64,000 bases of DNA from Sphingomonas sp. M1-B02. GTDB lineage: Bacteria > Pseudomonadota > Alphaproteobacteria > Sphingomonadales > Sphingomonadaceae. How positions within the stretch are numbered: the stretch's first letter is position 1; each line of letters begins with the position of its first letter. This document shows positions 17,006 to 27,252 of the stretch, in pieces. Position numbers and translations under genes: made by a program. The stretch is taken from NCBI RefSeq assembly GCF_026167525.1, contig NZ_CP110679.1:3273501-3337500 (forward strand), read 5' to 3'. The notes below the pieces were generated by a model. It made no database searches. It was not told the origin of the DNA and saw only the letters and a list, made by a program, of their open reading frames with translations.

Positions 17006-17401
17006 TCAGCGGGGGCGGTGATCGGTACCTTCGCCGGGAGTGATGAAGATCGCGGTGCAGCTTGTGCCGGCGGGAACGTCGGCGGTGTGCCAGGTGCCGG
17101 GCGGGTTGATCGCATAGTCGCCCGCGGCGAGCGTGACGCTTTCGGTCGCGCCGTCGGCATGCTCCTGGTGGATCGTCATGCTGCCCGCGGTGCAGATCAC
17201 CATCTCGGCGCCGTGCGGGTGGACCTCCCACGAGTCCCAGCTTTCGGTGAAGCTATATTGCGAGACGAGCCGGCCCTCGATCCCGTCGGCGGCGTGGCGT
17301 TCGCCGTAGGCGGCGTACCATTCGGGGCCGGTCATTTCGGGCTCGACCGTGGCGGTGGCGTTCAGGCCGAGATGGGCGGGATGGGTGGGGAGATGGGGCA
17401 T
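17006..17401 (-). CDS. Cupin-domain protein
   Basis: 131 residues with a single conserved beta-barrel cupin: WEVHPHGAEMVICTAGSMTIHQ (first metal motif, His/Glu) and GDYAINPPGTWHTADVPAG (second motif). The role is unknown; cupins may be isomerases, dioxygenases or sugar-binding proteins. The 135 bases covering its start and first 45 codons occur again at 17642-17776, just before the RT island, about 95% identical. Three GTCACA repeats lie upstream. Confidence 0.82.
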   Translation of the reverse strand: MPHLPTHPAHLGLNATATVEPEMTGPEWYAAYGERHAADGIEGRLVSQYSFTESWDSWEVHPHGAEMVICTAGSMTIHQEHADGATESVTLAAGDYAINPPGTWHTADVPAGTSCTAIFITPGEGTDHRPR

Positions 17402-17439
17402 AGGCTGGCCTTGCTGATCGGCGGGGCGGGGCGTCGAAA

Positions 17440-17466
17440 GTCACAGAAGGTCACACTAGGGTCACA
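17440..17466. promoter_or_regulatory. Three phased GTCACA direct repeats upstream of cupin gene
   Basis: GTCACA occurs at 17440, 17450 and 17461, i.e. 10 and 11 bases apart, on one face of the helix, 39-65 bases before the cupin start. This is the layout of an operator for an oligomeric regulator; the regulator is unknown. Confidence 0.4.
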
Positions 17467-17641
17467 CTATCCGCGTTGCGTTGCGGGGTTCGGGGCCGTT
17501 CTAGTGCACCTTGTTTTTCAAAGCGCGATACCCGGCGCATCGACGACTCCGCGGCGGAGCGAAGCAGGTGAAATCCTATTTTGCAAGTGGGGCGTCGAAG
17601 GCTGGTGAATGAGTATAGCGTCCCCGAGATTCTTGCGAGCC

Positions 17642-17776
17642 GAGCCGGCCCTCGATCCCGTCGGCGGCGTGGCGTTCGCCATAGGCGGCGTACCATTCGG
17701 GGCCGGTCATTTCGGGCTCGACGGTGGCGGTGGCGTTCAGGCTGAGGTGGGCGGGGTGGGTGGGGAGGTGGGGCAT
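17642..17776 (-). pseudogene. Truncated duplicate of the cupin gene 5' end
   Basis: The first 45 codons of the cupin gene (MPHLPTHPAHL...EGRL) are repeated here with about seven base changes, then the similarity stops abruptly and the frame continues into unrelated sequence. The similarity also ends at the start codon on the other side. It is a partial duplication flanking the left side of the RT island and probably marks how the segment was inserted. Confidence 0.78.
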
Positions 17777-18046
17777 GGCGCGGATGCTAGGATTTAGCGG
17801 AAGCTAAATCCTAGCACCGAAGGGCGCGCCCGGCCGGCGGCGCTACGAGCGCCGACCGACGACGCGGCTTTGCCGCGGCGGGACTAATATGCGCCACAGT
17901 GCGCGTTGCACATCTCTATCGAAGCGCCTAGAAACGCCTTGGGTGGGCGGAGCGGCTTAGGCCGCTAGTTTCGCGCAAGCGAGGCTGTTCTTACTTTCGA
18001 GCTAGTCTCAGTGTACGCTTTCTTCCTTGGAGGAAATAGTGATTCA
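17777..18046 (+). other. Hairpin-rich non-coding stretch upstream of the SLATT-RT genes
   Basis: No gene is supported here. Hairpins read by eye: 17786-17815 (perfect 13-bp stem, GGAA loop), 17838-17854 (7 bp), 17863-17877 (6 bp, TTT loop), 17899-17911 (4 bp), 17951-17966 (6 bp, TTAG loop) and 17971-17982 (4 bp, GCAA loop). A weak promoter-like pair TTGCAC (17906) and TAGAAA (17929) with 17-base spacing is present. Because several RT-based defence systems use a structured RNA encoded next to the RT, this is a candidate RNA partner; transcription is not shown. Confidence 0.4.
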
Positions 18047-18640
18047 TTGTATGCGTCCACCCACCACATGAGCAAGTCGGACCCGATCGGTAACATATAC
18101 ATAACGTCCAAGGCTAGGATGGTAGCAGAGGCTCGTCTAAAGCACGCAGACCTTATGTCTCAAGTCTTGATGGCTTGGTACTCGGTATGTCTGATCGCTA
18201 TTTCTCTTTTAGATTTGTCGCAAACATTCCGCGTCCGCGATGTGAGTGTTATGACAGCCATTCTTTCTGTCGCAGTACTTGCCACCTCGATTTTTATACC
18301 AGGTCAAAATTTTGGTATGCGCGCTGCCGGTTTCCGGAATTGCTATCTACAGCTTCAGCAGATTTATGGCTCTGCAGAAACGGATGACGCGAAGAAGGTT
18401 GCCTACACGGAGGCGCTTCCGCAGTTCGAGAATCATTTGCAGCGAGATTACGAGTGGGTGCTTTATCAGTCTTGGTTGTTTGGTAAGCCGCTCGCCGACG
18501 CTGACGGACCGGTAGAAGTAACCCGCGGCATAATCCTGAAGAGCATCATCAGGGTCGCTATGAGATGGAGCGTACTAGCGTCCCTCTTTGTTGCTCCCGT
18601 TGCCTTCGGATATTTGCTGCTCCTTCCCCGGCAGGTTTGA
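18047..18640 (+). CDS. SLATT-domain membrane protein (candidate pore-forming effector)
   Basis: 197 residues. An N-terminal basic helix (ITSKARMVAEARLKHAD) leads into two adjacent hydrophobic helices (MAWYSVCLIAISLLDL; VMTAILSVAVLATSIFI), then GQNFGMRAAGFRNCYLQLQQIY, a helical region and a C-terminal hydrophobic helix (SVLASLFVAPVAFGYLLLL). This matches the SLATT effector fold, particularly the family I recall as being paired with reverse transcriptases (SLATT_5); these are predicted membrane-perturbing effectors. Start TTG 18047 has GGAGGAA 11 bases upstream; ATG 18068 has no such site but is an alternative. The RT start follows 4 bases after the stop. Base composition is clearly less GC-rich than the surroundings. 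Confidence 0.72.
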   Translation: MYASTHHMSKSDPIGNIYITSKARMVAEARLKHADLMSQVLMAWYSVCLIAISLLDLSQTFRVRDVSVMTAILSVAVLATSIFIPGQNFGMRAAGFRNCYLQLQQIYGSAETDDAKKVAYTEALPQFENHLQRDYEWVLYQSWLFGKPLADADGPVEVTRGIILKSIIRVAMRWSVLASLFVAPVAFGYLLLLPRQV

Positions 18641-18644
18641 GGGG

Positions 18645-20009
18645 GTGCAGGAAGATTTCTTCTCGGTACTCGCAGCGACCGGTAAGCCCCTTACTCAAGA
18701 TGATCACTTTCGTGCATCTTATCTGCTAGAGCTATTCCGCTCCAAAATTGCAAGATCGAAGGCTACTGGTAAGGATGGCGTTCGCATAACGCGGTTTCAA
18801 GACAAATTGGTGGAAGAGGCGGCGCTCATTGAGAAGCGATTTTTGTCTCGCTCATACCGGTTTACAACATTCAAAGAGCGCCTCATTCTACGCGGACCTG
18901 ATCGTGCGCCGCGACAAATCTCTATCCCGACAGTGCGCGATCGGCTGGCGTTGCGAGCCCTTTGCCAAGTCGTCCACTTGTTTGTCCCAGAAACGCGCGG
19001 TGCGTCCCCGCACGCTCTGGTTAAGAAGGTCGTGGAAGCCGTTCAATCAGCCGATCACGGTTCGAAAGTGTTCGTGCGCATTGATGTAAAAGACTTTTTC
19101 CCGAGCGTTACGCACCCGATCTTGGCTAGAGAACTTCGCCGATTCGATTTGGGTCAAAACGTAAGCGAGCTGTGTATGGCCGCTGTGAAAACGCGAACGG
19201 GTGGTTCAGGTGAGCCTAGTTCCCGAGGCATCCCTCAGGGTCTAAGTGTTTCCGGTGCCTTGGCCGCGCTCTACATGGTCAAGTTTGATGAGAGTCAGGT
19301 TGCCGAGGGCCGAACGTATTTTCGCTACGTGGATGACATCCTTTACATATGCGAAAAGGACGAAGCGGACGATCTTTTGAAAACTGTAGCCCGCAAACTT
19401 AAGGCTAGGGGTTTGCTAATTCATCCAAAGGGTGTTGCGGGGAAAACTGAAGTATCACCGGTAGCTGACGGGATAGATTTCCTCGGATACAAAATATGTA
19501 TTGAAAATGTCTCTATTAGAAAATCATCTTATAATCGAATGTTTAAGAACATTCTTAAAGTAATTACTAATTACAAATATAGTAAAAAAGACATTGGAAA
19601 GTTGCTATTTAGATTAAATATCAAAATAACGGGGTGCATCGTAGATCATGGTCGAAGAGGGTGGATGATGTTCTTTTCGTACACCGATGATGTTTCGCAA
19701 TTGGCATTTTTAGATCGTTTTGTTGTAGACCAGCTAAAGCGTGCCGGATTTCCTAAAAATCGCATGGGCGATGTGAAGAAATTTGTTAAAAGCTATCATG
19801 AAATACGGTTTAATCTGAAAAATACCAAATATATTCCTAATTTCGATGAGTATGATTTGGATCAGAAAGGGAAAATAATAGTCGATATGACTTCTCACTC
19901 AGCAGAAGAAGTCGCTGGCTGGGATGTAGAGGCTATCGAGCGCGAATTTAGCAATATCATTTCGAGAGAAGTGCAGGATCTGGAACGCGACGTAGGCAAT
20001 ATATCCTAG
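18645..20009 (+). CDS. UG/Abi-like reverse transcriptase, candidate antiviral RT
   Basis: 454 residues from a GTG start 4 bases after the SLATT stop. RT blocks visible in order: IPTVRDRLALRAL (block 2), RIDVKDFFPS (block 3, catalytic Asp147), SRGIPQGLSVSGALAALYM (block 4), YVDDILY (block 5, Asp230/231) and IDFLGYKI (block 7), followed by KITGCIVDHGRRGWMMFFSY and a C-terminal extension of about 130 residues. The retron NAxxH and VTG motifs are not seen, nor the QGxxxSQ-type variation of diversity-generating RTs, nor intron maturase or Cas1 parts. The second half is conspicuously AT-rich with codon use unlike the host, indicating transfer. Ends 30 bases from the convergent uvrA stop. Confidence 0.88.
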   Translation: MQEDFFSVLAATGKPLTQDDHFRASYLLELFRSKIARSKATGKDGVRITRFQDKLVEEAALIEKRFLSRSYRFTTFKERLILRGPDRAPRQISIPTVRDRLALRALCQVVHLFVPETRGASPHALVKKVVEAVQSADHGSKVFVRIDVKDFFPSVTHPILARELRRFDLGQNVSELCMAAVKTRTGGSGEPSSRGIPQGLSVSGALAALYMVKFDESQVAEGRTYFRYVDDILYICEKDEADDLLKTVARKLKARGLLIHPKGVAGKTEVSPVADGIDFLGYKICIENVSIRKSSYNRMFKNILKVITNYKYSKKDIGKLLFRLNIKITGCIVDHGRRGWMMFFSYTDDVSQLAFLDRFVVDQLKRAGFPKNRMGDVKKFVKSYHEIRFNLKNTKYIPNFDEYDLDQKGKIIVDMTSHSAEEVAGWDVEAIEREFSNIISREVQDLERDVGNIS

Positions 20010-20038
20010 AGCCTCCCATGATCGCATTGGCGGTATTC

Positions 20039-23074
<3,036 letters not shown>

Positions 23075-23085
23075 GAGGGAGGTTT

Positions 23086-23100
23086 GTTCCAGATTTGTTC
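23086..23100 (-). promoter_or_regulatory. LexA (SOS) box of uvrA
   Basis: GTTCCAGATTTGTTC fits the alphaproteobacterial LexA operator GTTC-N7-GTTC. On the coding strand it reads GAACAAATCTGGAAC and lies 12-26 bases before the uvrA start, consistent with SOS induction of uvrA. Confidence 0.85.
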
Positions 23101-23212
23101 GTGATCGGCAAGCGCCGCGCGATGCGGCGGAGATGGGGATCAACTGCGCGGACGGCAACCGGTTCAGTTTGTGCCGGATCGGGGTTGGCGGGGGCGATGC
23201 GGGGCCGGTCGT

Positions 23213-23386
23213 TCAGCCGAGCGGGTAGGGCGCGACGCCCGTGTGGAGGAAGTCGTCGCCCCTGAAAAAGAGCCAATGGCCGCTTTCGCGGGCCAGCGCA
23301 TAGGCGAAGCAATCGCCGAACTTGAGCCCCGCCGGATGGCCGCTCCCCTTGCCGATGCCGACGGCAATGGCGCGGCGGCGGCGGTG
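23213..23386 (-). pseudogene. C-terminal remnant of a VapC-type PIN-domain toxin
   Basis: On the minus strand a frame of 57 codons encodes GSGHPAGLKFGDCFAYALAR, then GHWLFFRGDDFLHTGV and a stop. This is the conserved C-terminal part of VapC PIN ribonucleases (HPAxLNFGDCFAYALA and the GDDF motif with active-site acids). Upstream there is a stop codon and no N-terminal half, and no antitoxin gene is visible. It is therefore a decayed toxin-antitoxin remnant between uvrA and the methyltransferase gene. Confidence 0.72.
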
Positions 23387-23571
23387 TTATTCGCGCAATC
23401 GGCGGCCGAGACGGTGCTGGGCGCGGGAGACTTCATGGTGGTGCCGCCGGTGGCGAGCTTGTCGCCGGCCTGAGCTGACGGCGAGCCGGTCCGGCGGATT
23501 CGGATTGCTCCACATCGGACGTCCGAAACGGCCCCAGATCGGCGTGCGGTGCCGATCGGCTTGGCTAGACT

Positions 23572-23594
23572 GCCCCCCGGCAGCGCTGGGGGGC
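23572..23594 (+). promoter_or_regulatory. GC hairpin at the methyltransferase ribosome-binding region
   Basis: GCCCCCC pairs with GGGGGGC over a 9-base loop, ending 3 bases before the GTG start. The G-rich arm is the only Shine-Dalgarno-like sequence, so folding could limit translation. Whether it regulates is unknown. Confidence 0.4.
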
Positions 23595-23597
23595 GGA

Positions 23598-25052
23598 GTG
23601 AGCAGGCTTTATTATGGCGACAATCTGGACGTGCTGCGCGAGCATGTTCGCGACGAGAGCATCGACCTGATCTATCTCGATCCGCCGTTCAATTCGAACG
23701 CAGGCTACAACGTGCTGTTCAAGGCGGCGAACGGGGCGGGGACGGATGCCAGCATCGAGGCGTTCGACGATACCTGGACCTGGGGGGAGGCCTCGCAGAA
23801 TGCGTTGCTCGACATTGCCGGGGGCAGCAACCGCAGGCTTCAGGTAATGATCGAGGCGATGCACAAGGCGGTCGGCCAGAATCCGCTGATGGCCTATCTG
23901 GCGATGATGGCGGTGCGGCTGGTGGAGCTGCACCGGGTGCTCAAGCCTAGCGGCAGCCTGTATCTCCACTGCGACCCGACCGCATCGCATTATCTGAAGC
24001 TGGTGCTCGATTCGGTGTTCGGCGCGGAGAATTTCCAGAACGAGATCGTCTGGAGCTATCGCCGCTGGCCTACCGTCGCGCGGCGCTTCCAGCGGATGCA
24101 CGACATCATCCTGCTTTATTCGAAGGCGGACGGATCGCAGACCTTCAACACGCTGCTGGAGCCGCCGACCGCGAGCTCGCTGAAGCGGTGGAAGGGCAAG
24201 AAGCAGCGGGTGACCTTCGACGTGACGGGCAAGCGCAACCCGACGATCGAGGAGGCGGATGTATCGCAGGGGGTGGCGATGAACGCGGTGTGGTCGATCC
24301 CGATCCTGGCGCCGGTATCGCGCGAGCGACTGGGCTATCCAACCCAGAAACCCCGCGCCCTCCTCGAGCGAATCATTTCTGCCTCGTCCAACCCCGGCGA
24401 CGTGGTGCTGGATCCCTTCTGCGGCTGCGGCACCGCGGTGGATGCGGCGCAGAAATTGGGGCGGAGCTGGATCGGGATCGACGTGACGCATATCGCGATC
24501 GGGATGATCGAGGATCGGATGCGCAGCGGCTATCCCGGCATCCAGTTCGAGACGATCGGCGTGCCGCGGGACCTGGCGAGCGCCGAGCGGCTCGCGGTGG
24601 AGGATCCGCATCAGTTCCAGCAATGGGTATCGTGGCAGGTGGGCGGTTTTCCGCGCGAGAAGAAGGGCGGAGACCGGGGCGTCGACGGCTGGTTCAACTA
24701 TCTCGCGGCGAAGGGGCGGATCGAGACGGGGGTGATCAGCGTCAAGGCGGGGGACAATGTGACGCCCAACATGGTGCGCGATCTGGGCCGAGTGATGGAG
24801 CGCGACAAGCATCGCTTCGGACTGTTCGTGATGAAGGGGTTGCCGACCAAGGGGATGCGCGACGAGGCGGCGTCGCAACCGGTGATCGAGACCGAGTTCG
24901 GACGGTTTCCGGCGCTGCAGTTCGTCACGCTCGCCGAGTTGTTCATGGGAAGAAAGCCCAAGCTGCCGCCGCTGATCAGCCCGGTGAAGAAGGCGACGCG
25001 GGTGGAGACGCGGGCGTCGCATCTGGCGGGATCGCAGGGCAGCCTGTTATAG
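23598..25052 (+). CDS. DNA N4/N6 methyltransferase with C-terminal nuclease-like domain
   Basis: 484 residues. The methyltransferase part has LIYLDPPFNSN near residue 29 (catalytic motif IV) before DPFCGCGTAVDAA near 271 (SAM-binding motif I), the order of beta-class amino-methyltransferases, with LGYPTQKP between. After residue 340 comes GGDRGVDGWFNY followed by TGVISVKAGDNV, a spacing that resembles a PD-(D/E)xK nuclease core of the Mrr type, then MVRDLGRVMER and LPTKGMRDEA. This suggests a single-chain restriction-modification enzyme; target site unknown. GTG start with a G-rich site. No separate R or S gene lies nearby. Confidence 0.8.
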   Translation: MSRLYYGDNLDVLREHVRDESIDLIYLDPPFNSNAGYNVLFKAANGAGTDASIEAFDDTWTWGEASQNALLDIAGGSNRRLQVMIEAMHKAVGQNPLMAYLAMMAVRLVELHRVLKPSGSLYLHCDPTASHYLKLVLDSVFGAENFQNEIVWSYRRWPTVARRFQRMHDIILLYSKADGSQTFNTLLEPPTASSLKRWKGKKQRVTFDVTGKRNPTIEEADVSQGVAMNAVWSIPILAPVSRERLGYPTQKPRALLERIISASSNPGDVVLDPFCGCGTAVDAAQKLGRSWIGIDVTHIAIGMIEDRMRSGYPGIQFETIGVPRDLASAERLAVEDPHQFQQWVSWQVGGFPREKKGGDRGVDGWFNYLAAKGRIETGVISVKAGDNVTPNMVRDLGRVMERDKHRFGLFVMKGLPTKGMRDEAASQPVIETEFGRFPALQFVTLAELFMGRKPKLPPLISPVKKATRVETRASHLAGSQGSLL

Positions 25053-25122
25053 CGTCGCGGCGCGGCGGAACTCCGTTCCTCGGTGCCGGTTGTGCCCCCG
25101 ACTCCATCGAAAGGGACACATC

Positions 25123-25494
25123 ATGGCTGTCTTCAACAAAGACATGATCGAGCTGGCGACCAAGAACAAATATTTCCAGAAGGAAGTCTATCTGGACAAG
25201 AAAATCCAGATCGTCCTGATGAGCATCGAGCCGGGCGACGATATCGGCGAGGAAACCCACGACGCCGACCAGACGACCTTCTTCGTTGCGGGCGAGGGCC
25301 AGGCGGTGGTTGACGGCAGCCGCACCAAGGTGGGCCCCAACCGGCTGATCGTGATCCCGAAGGGCGCGAAGCACAACATCATCAACAAGGGCGACGAGCC
25401 GCTGAAGCTCTTTTCGGTCTACGCTCCGCCGGCCGAGGATCCGGGCGTCGCGCACAAGACCAAGGCCGATATGGAAGCCGCCGAGGAAGAGTGA
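25123..25494 (+). CDS. Cupin-domain protein
   Basis: 123 residues, one cupin barrel: GDDIGEETHDADQTTFFVAGEGQAVVDG (His/Glu motif 1) and IPKGAKHNIINKGDEPLKLFSVYAPP (motif 2). Close in layout to small cupins related to mannose-6-phosphate isomerase C-terminal domains, but function is unassigned. Start ATG preceded by AAAGGGA. The charged tail AHKTKADMEAAEEE is typical. It is unrelated in sequence to the cupin at 17006. Confidence 0.88.
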   Translation: MAVFNKDMIELATKNKYFQKEVYLDKKIQIVLMSIEPGDDIGEETHDADQTTFFVAGEGQAVVDGSRTKVGPNRLIVIPKGAKHNIINKGDEPLKLFSVYAPPAEDPGVAHKTKADMEAAEEE

Positions 25495-25579
25495 TCGGCT
25501 GGCGCTGGACCGGGCGGTCATGCCCGGTTCAGCGACTCGGCGGAATGTTGCGCTCCGACAACGGTGGAGAGAGAGCAGC

Positions 25580-26716
25580 ATGCGCTGGCACAGGATCGGG
25601 CATTTTGGGGCGATAAGCGGCCTTGCCGCGCTTTCAGCCTGCATGCCGATGTACGACGACGGCTCCTACGGCGCGATCGGCGACGAGCCCCCGCCGCCGG
25701 CCGCCTACAGCGCGCAGCTCTTCGATGACGACTATGGCTGGATCGACCGTGCGGATGCCCTGTGGGACGCGATCGGCGATTCTCCGCCCGATTACAGCTT
25801 CGCGTTCGAAGGCGCCGAGCCTTGGGCATGGGAGACCGGCGACGGCCATTGGATCGTCGTCGAGGATGGCCCGCAAGGGATCAGCAGCTATTATTTCGAG
25901 CCCCAGGCAGGCGGGCCGTTCCTGGCCGTCGAGCCCGGGCGGAGCTTCGGTTATGACGGTGCCGCCGTGGCGGTCGTCTATGGCCCCGACGGTCGAGTGC
26001 TCGCGCGGGACGAAGGCGCGCAGTTTCTGGGCGACGGCGCCACGCTCTATGCGCGCGCGCGGCAGCTGAGGCGCGCTATCGCGCAACGCCAGTGGCGGCC
26101 GGTCGACGCCCAGGCCTGGATCGATGCCAGCCCGCTGATCCTGGGCTTCGTGCAGCAATGGGACGAAGGGCGGCAACGGCACCCGGGCTGGCGGCGACAT
26201 CGCGATATCGGTCGCGACCTGGCGCGGCAGCAAGCGCTCGAGCAGGAGCGGCTGCGGCGGCGTGGACTTTCCGCGCAGTTCCGGCACTGGCGCGACGGCG
26301 GCTTTCAGGGGCAGGCACCTGGGCGGTATGCGCGGCGCGGGACGGGTCGGACGGCAGAAGGCGATACGCCCCGGCAGCCTGGCGCGCCGCGGGCAGATCG
26401 TCCGCGGCGACCCGACCGGATCGGCCCCCCCGGATCGACCGTGGTTCCGCCCCAGACCTGGTCGCCCGCCGGCGAGTCGGCGCGGCCGGAGCGGGGACCG
26501 CGGCGGCCCGGTGCTGGACGCGAGGGAGTGCGGCGGCCCGAGGCCAGGCCGCGGACCGGCGGCGATGCTCGGCCGGAGCGGCGTGGGCCGCCACCCGAAT
26601 CGGGTTCCGCTCCGCGTCCCTCGCCGCCGCCCCGCGCCAGTCCGCCACCCTCGCCCGGCATTTCCGCCGCGGGCGCGATCAAGCGCGCCGAGGCGGCGGG
26701 CGAAGAACCGCAATAA
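25580..26716 (+). CDS. Putative lipoprotein with Arg/Pro-rich tail
   Basis: 378 residues. Signal peptide with lipobox LSAC near residue 21 predicts a lipoprotein. The middle region (WIDRADALWDAIGDSPPDYSFAFEG... GYDGAAVAVVYGPDGRVL) looks like a compact beta-rich domain of unknown family. From about residue 200 it becomes very rich in Arg, Gly and Pro and likely disordered. Start ATG 25580 has GGAGAGAGAG upstream. Confidence 0.75.
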   Translation: MRWHRIGHFGAISGLAALSACMPMYDDGSYGAIGDEPPPPAAYSAQLFDDDYGWIDRADALWDAIGDSPPDYSFAFEGAEPWAWETGDGHWIVVEDGPQGISSYYFEPQAGGPFLAVEPGRSFGYDGAAVAVVYGPDGRVLARDEGAQFLGDGATLYARARQLRRAIAQRQWRPVDAQAWIDASPLILGFVQQWDEGRQRHPGWRRHRDIGRDLARQQALEQERLRRRGLSAQFRHWRDGGFQGQAPGRYARRGTGRTAEGDTPRQPGAPRADRPRRPDRIGPPGSTVVPPQTWSPAGESARPERGPRRPGAGREGVRRPEARPRTGGDARPERRGPPPESGSAPRPSPPPRASPPPSPGISAAGAIKRAEAAGEEPQ

Positions 26717-26719
26717 GGC

Positions 26720-27181
26720 TCAGGCCGGGGTGAAGGGCAGCAGGCTCTCATACTGCGCAAGCGGCGGCGCGGCGGGGATGACCACGCGCTGACGAAGCAG
26801 GAAGGCGTGGCGGACGATCTCGGCCTGTTGCTCGAGGCCGTATTTCTCGAACTTCTGCCCTGGCTTGAGCGCATAGGCGTAACGGCAGAAGGGGTGGCGC
26901 TTCAGCGGCAGGAAGATGCCCTGCTGATGCTGCCAGACATGCACCATTTCGTGGATGAAGAGGCCCTGGACACCGAGTGGGGCATGGGCGAAATCTTCGG
27001 TATAAAGCCCGCTTTTGGGATGGAAATGGATCGTACCGCGCGGGGCCATCGTCGTGTTGGCTGGCTGGAAGAAGGCCCATTTGCGGTTGGCGACGCGGGC
27101 CTGTGAATAGTCGAGCGCGCTCCCGAAGATCGAGGCGCAGAGGCGGATTTCGCCTTCGGTGAGGGGGCGGGGGACGGACAT
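26720..27181 (-). CDS. Zincin-like HExxH protein (Vgr-related)
   Basis: 153 residues beginning MSVPRPLTEGEIRLCASIFG. FIHEMVHVWQHQQG supplies a HExxH zinc motif; the pattern RGTIHFHPKSGLYTEDF and FCRYAYALKPG matches small proteins often annotated as vgr-related. No signal peptide. Whether it is an active peptidase is unknown. Convergent with the lipoprotein gene, three bases apart. An upstream in-frame ATG gives a 12-residue longer form; MSVPRP is preferred as the start of the conserved sequence. Confidence 0.75.
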   Translation of the reverse strand: MSVPRPLTEGEIRLCASIFGSALDYSQARVANRKWAFFQPANTTMAPRGTIHFHPKSGLYTEDFAHAPLGVQGLFIHEMVHVWQHQQGIFLPLKRHPFCRYAYALKPGQKFEKYGLEQQAEIVRHAFLLRQRVVIPAAPPLAQYESLLPFTPA

Positions 27182-27252
27182 TGCCTGTTGATGCGTCCGC
27201 TCGGGAGATTTGTCCAAGCGCGCGAGGAAAAAGGCTCGCTCGCGCTGAGCCG

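Noticed and set aside
17482..17505. LexA-like GTTC repeat near the RT island
   Set aside because: Spacing between GTTC units is 6, not the 7 seen in the two accepted boxes.
17451..17776. Intact second cupin gene next to the first
   Set aside because: Similarity covers only the first 45 codons; the catalytic cupin motifs are missing.
18645..20009. Retron, diversity-generating retroelement or group II intron identity for the RT
   Set aside because: No retron NAxxH/VTG motifs, no template/variable repeat pair or Avd-like gene, no intron domains or maturase sequence were seen.
23164..23436. Minus-strand 90-residue frame starting MKSPAPSTVSAADC
   Set aside because: It overlaps the PIN-toxin remnant in another frame and shows no protein-like conservation.
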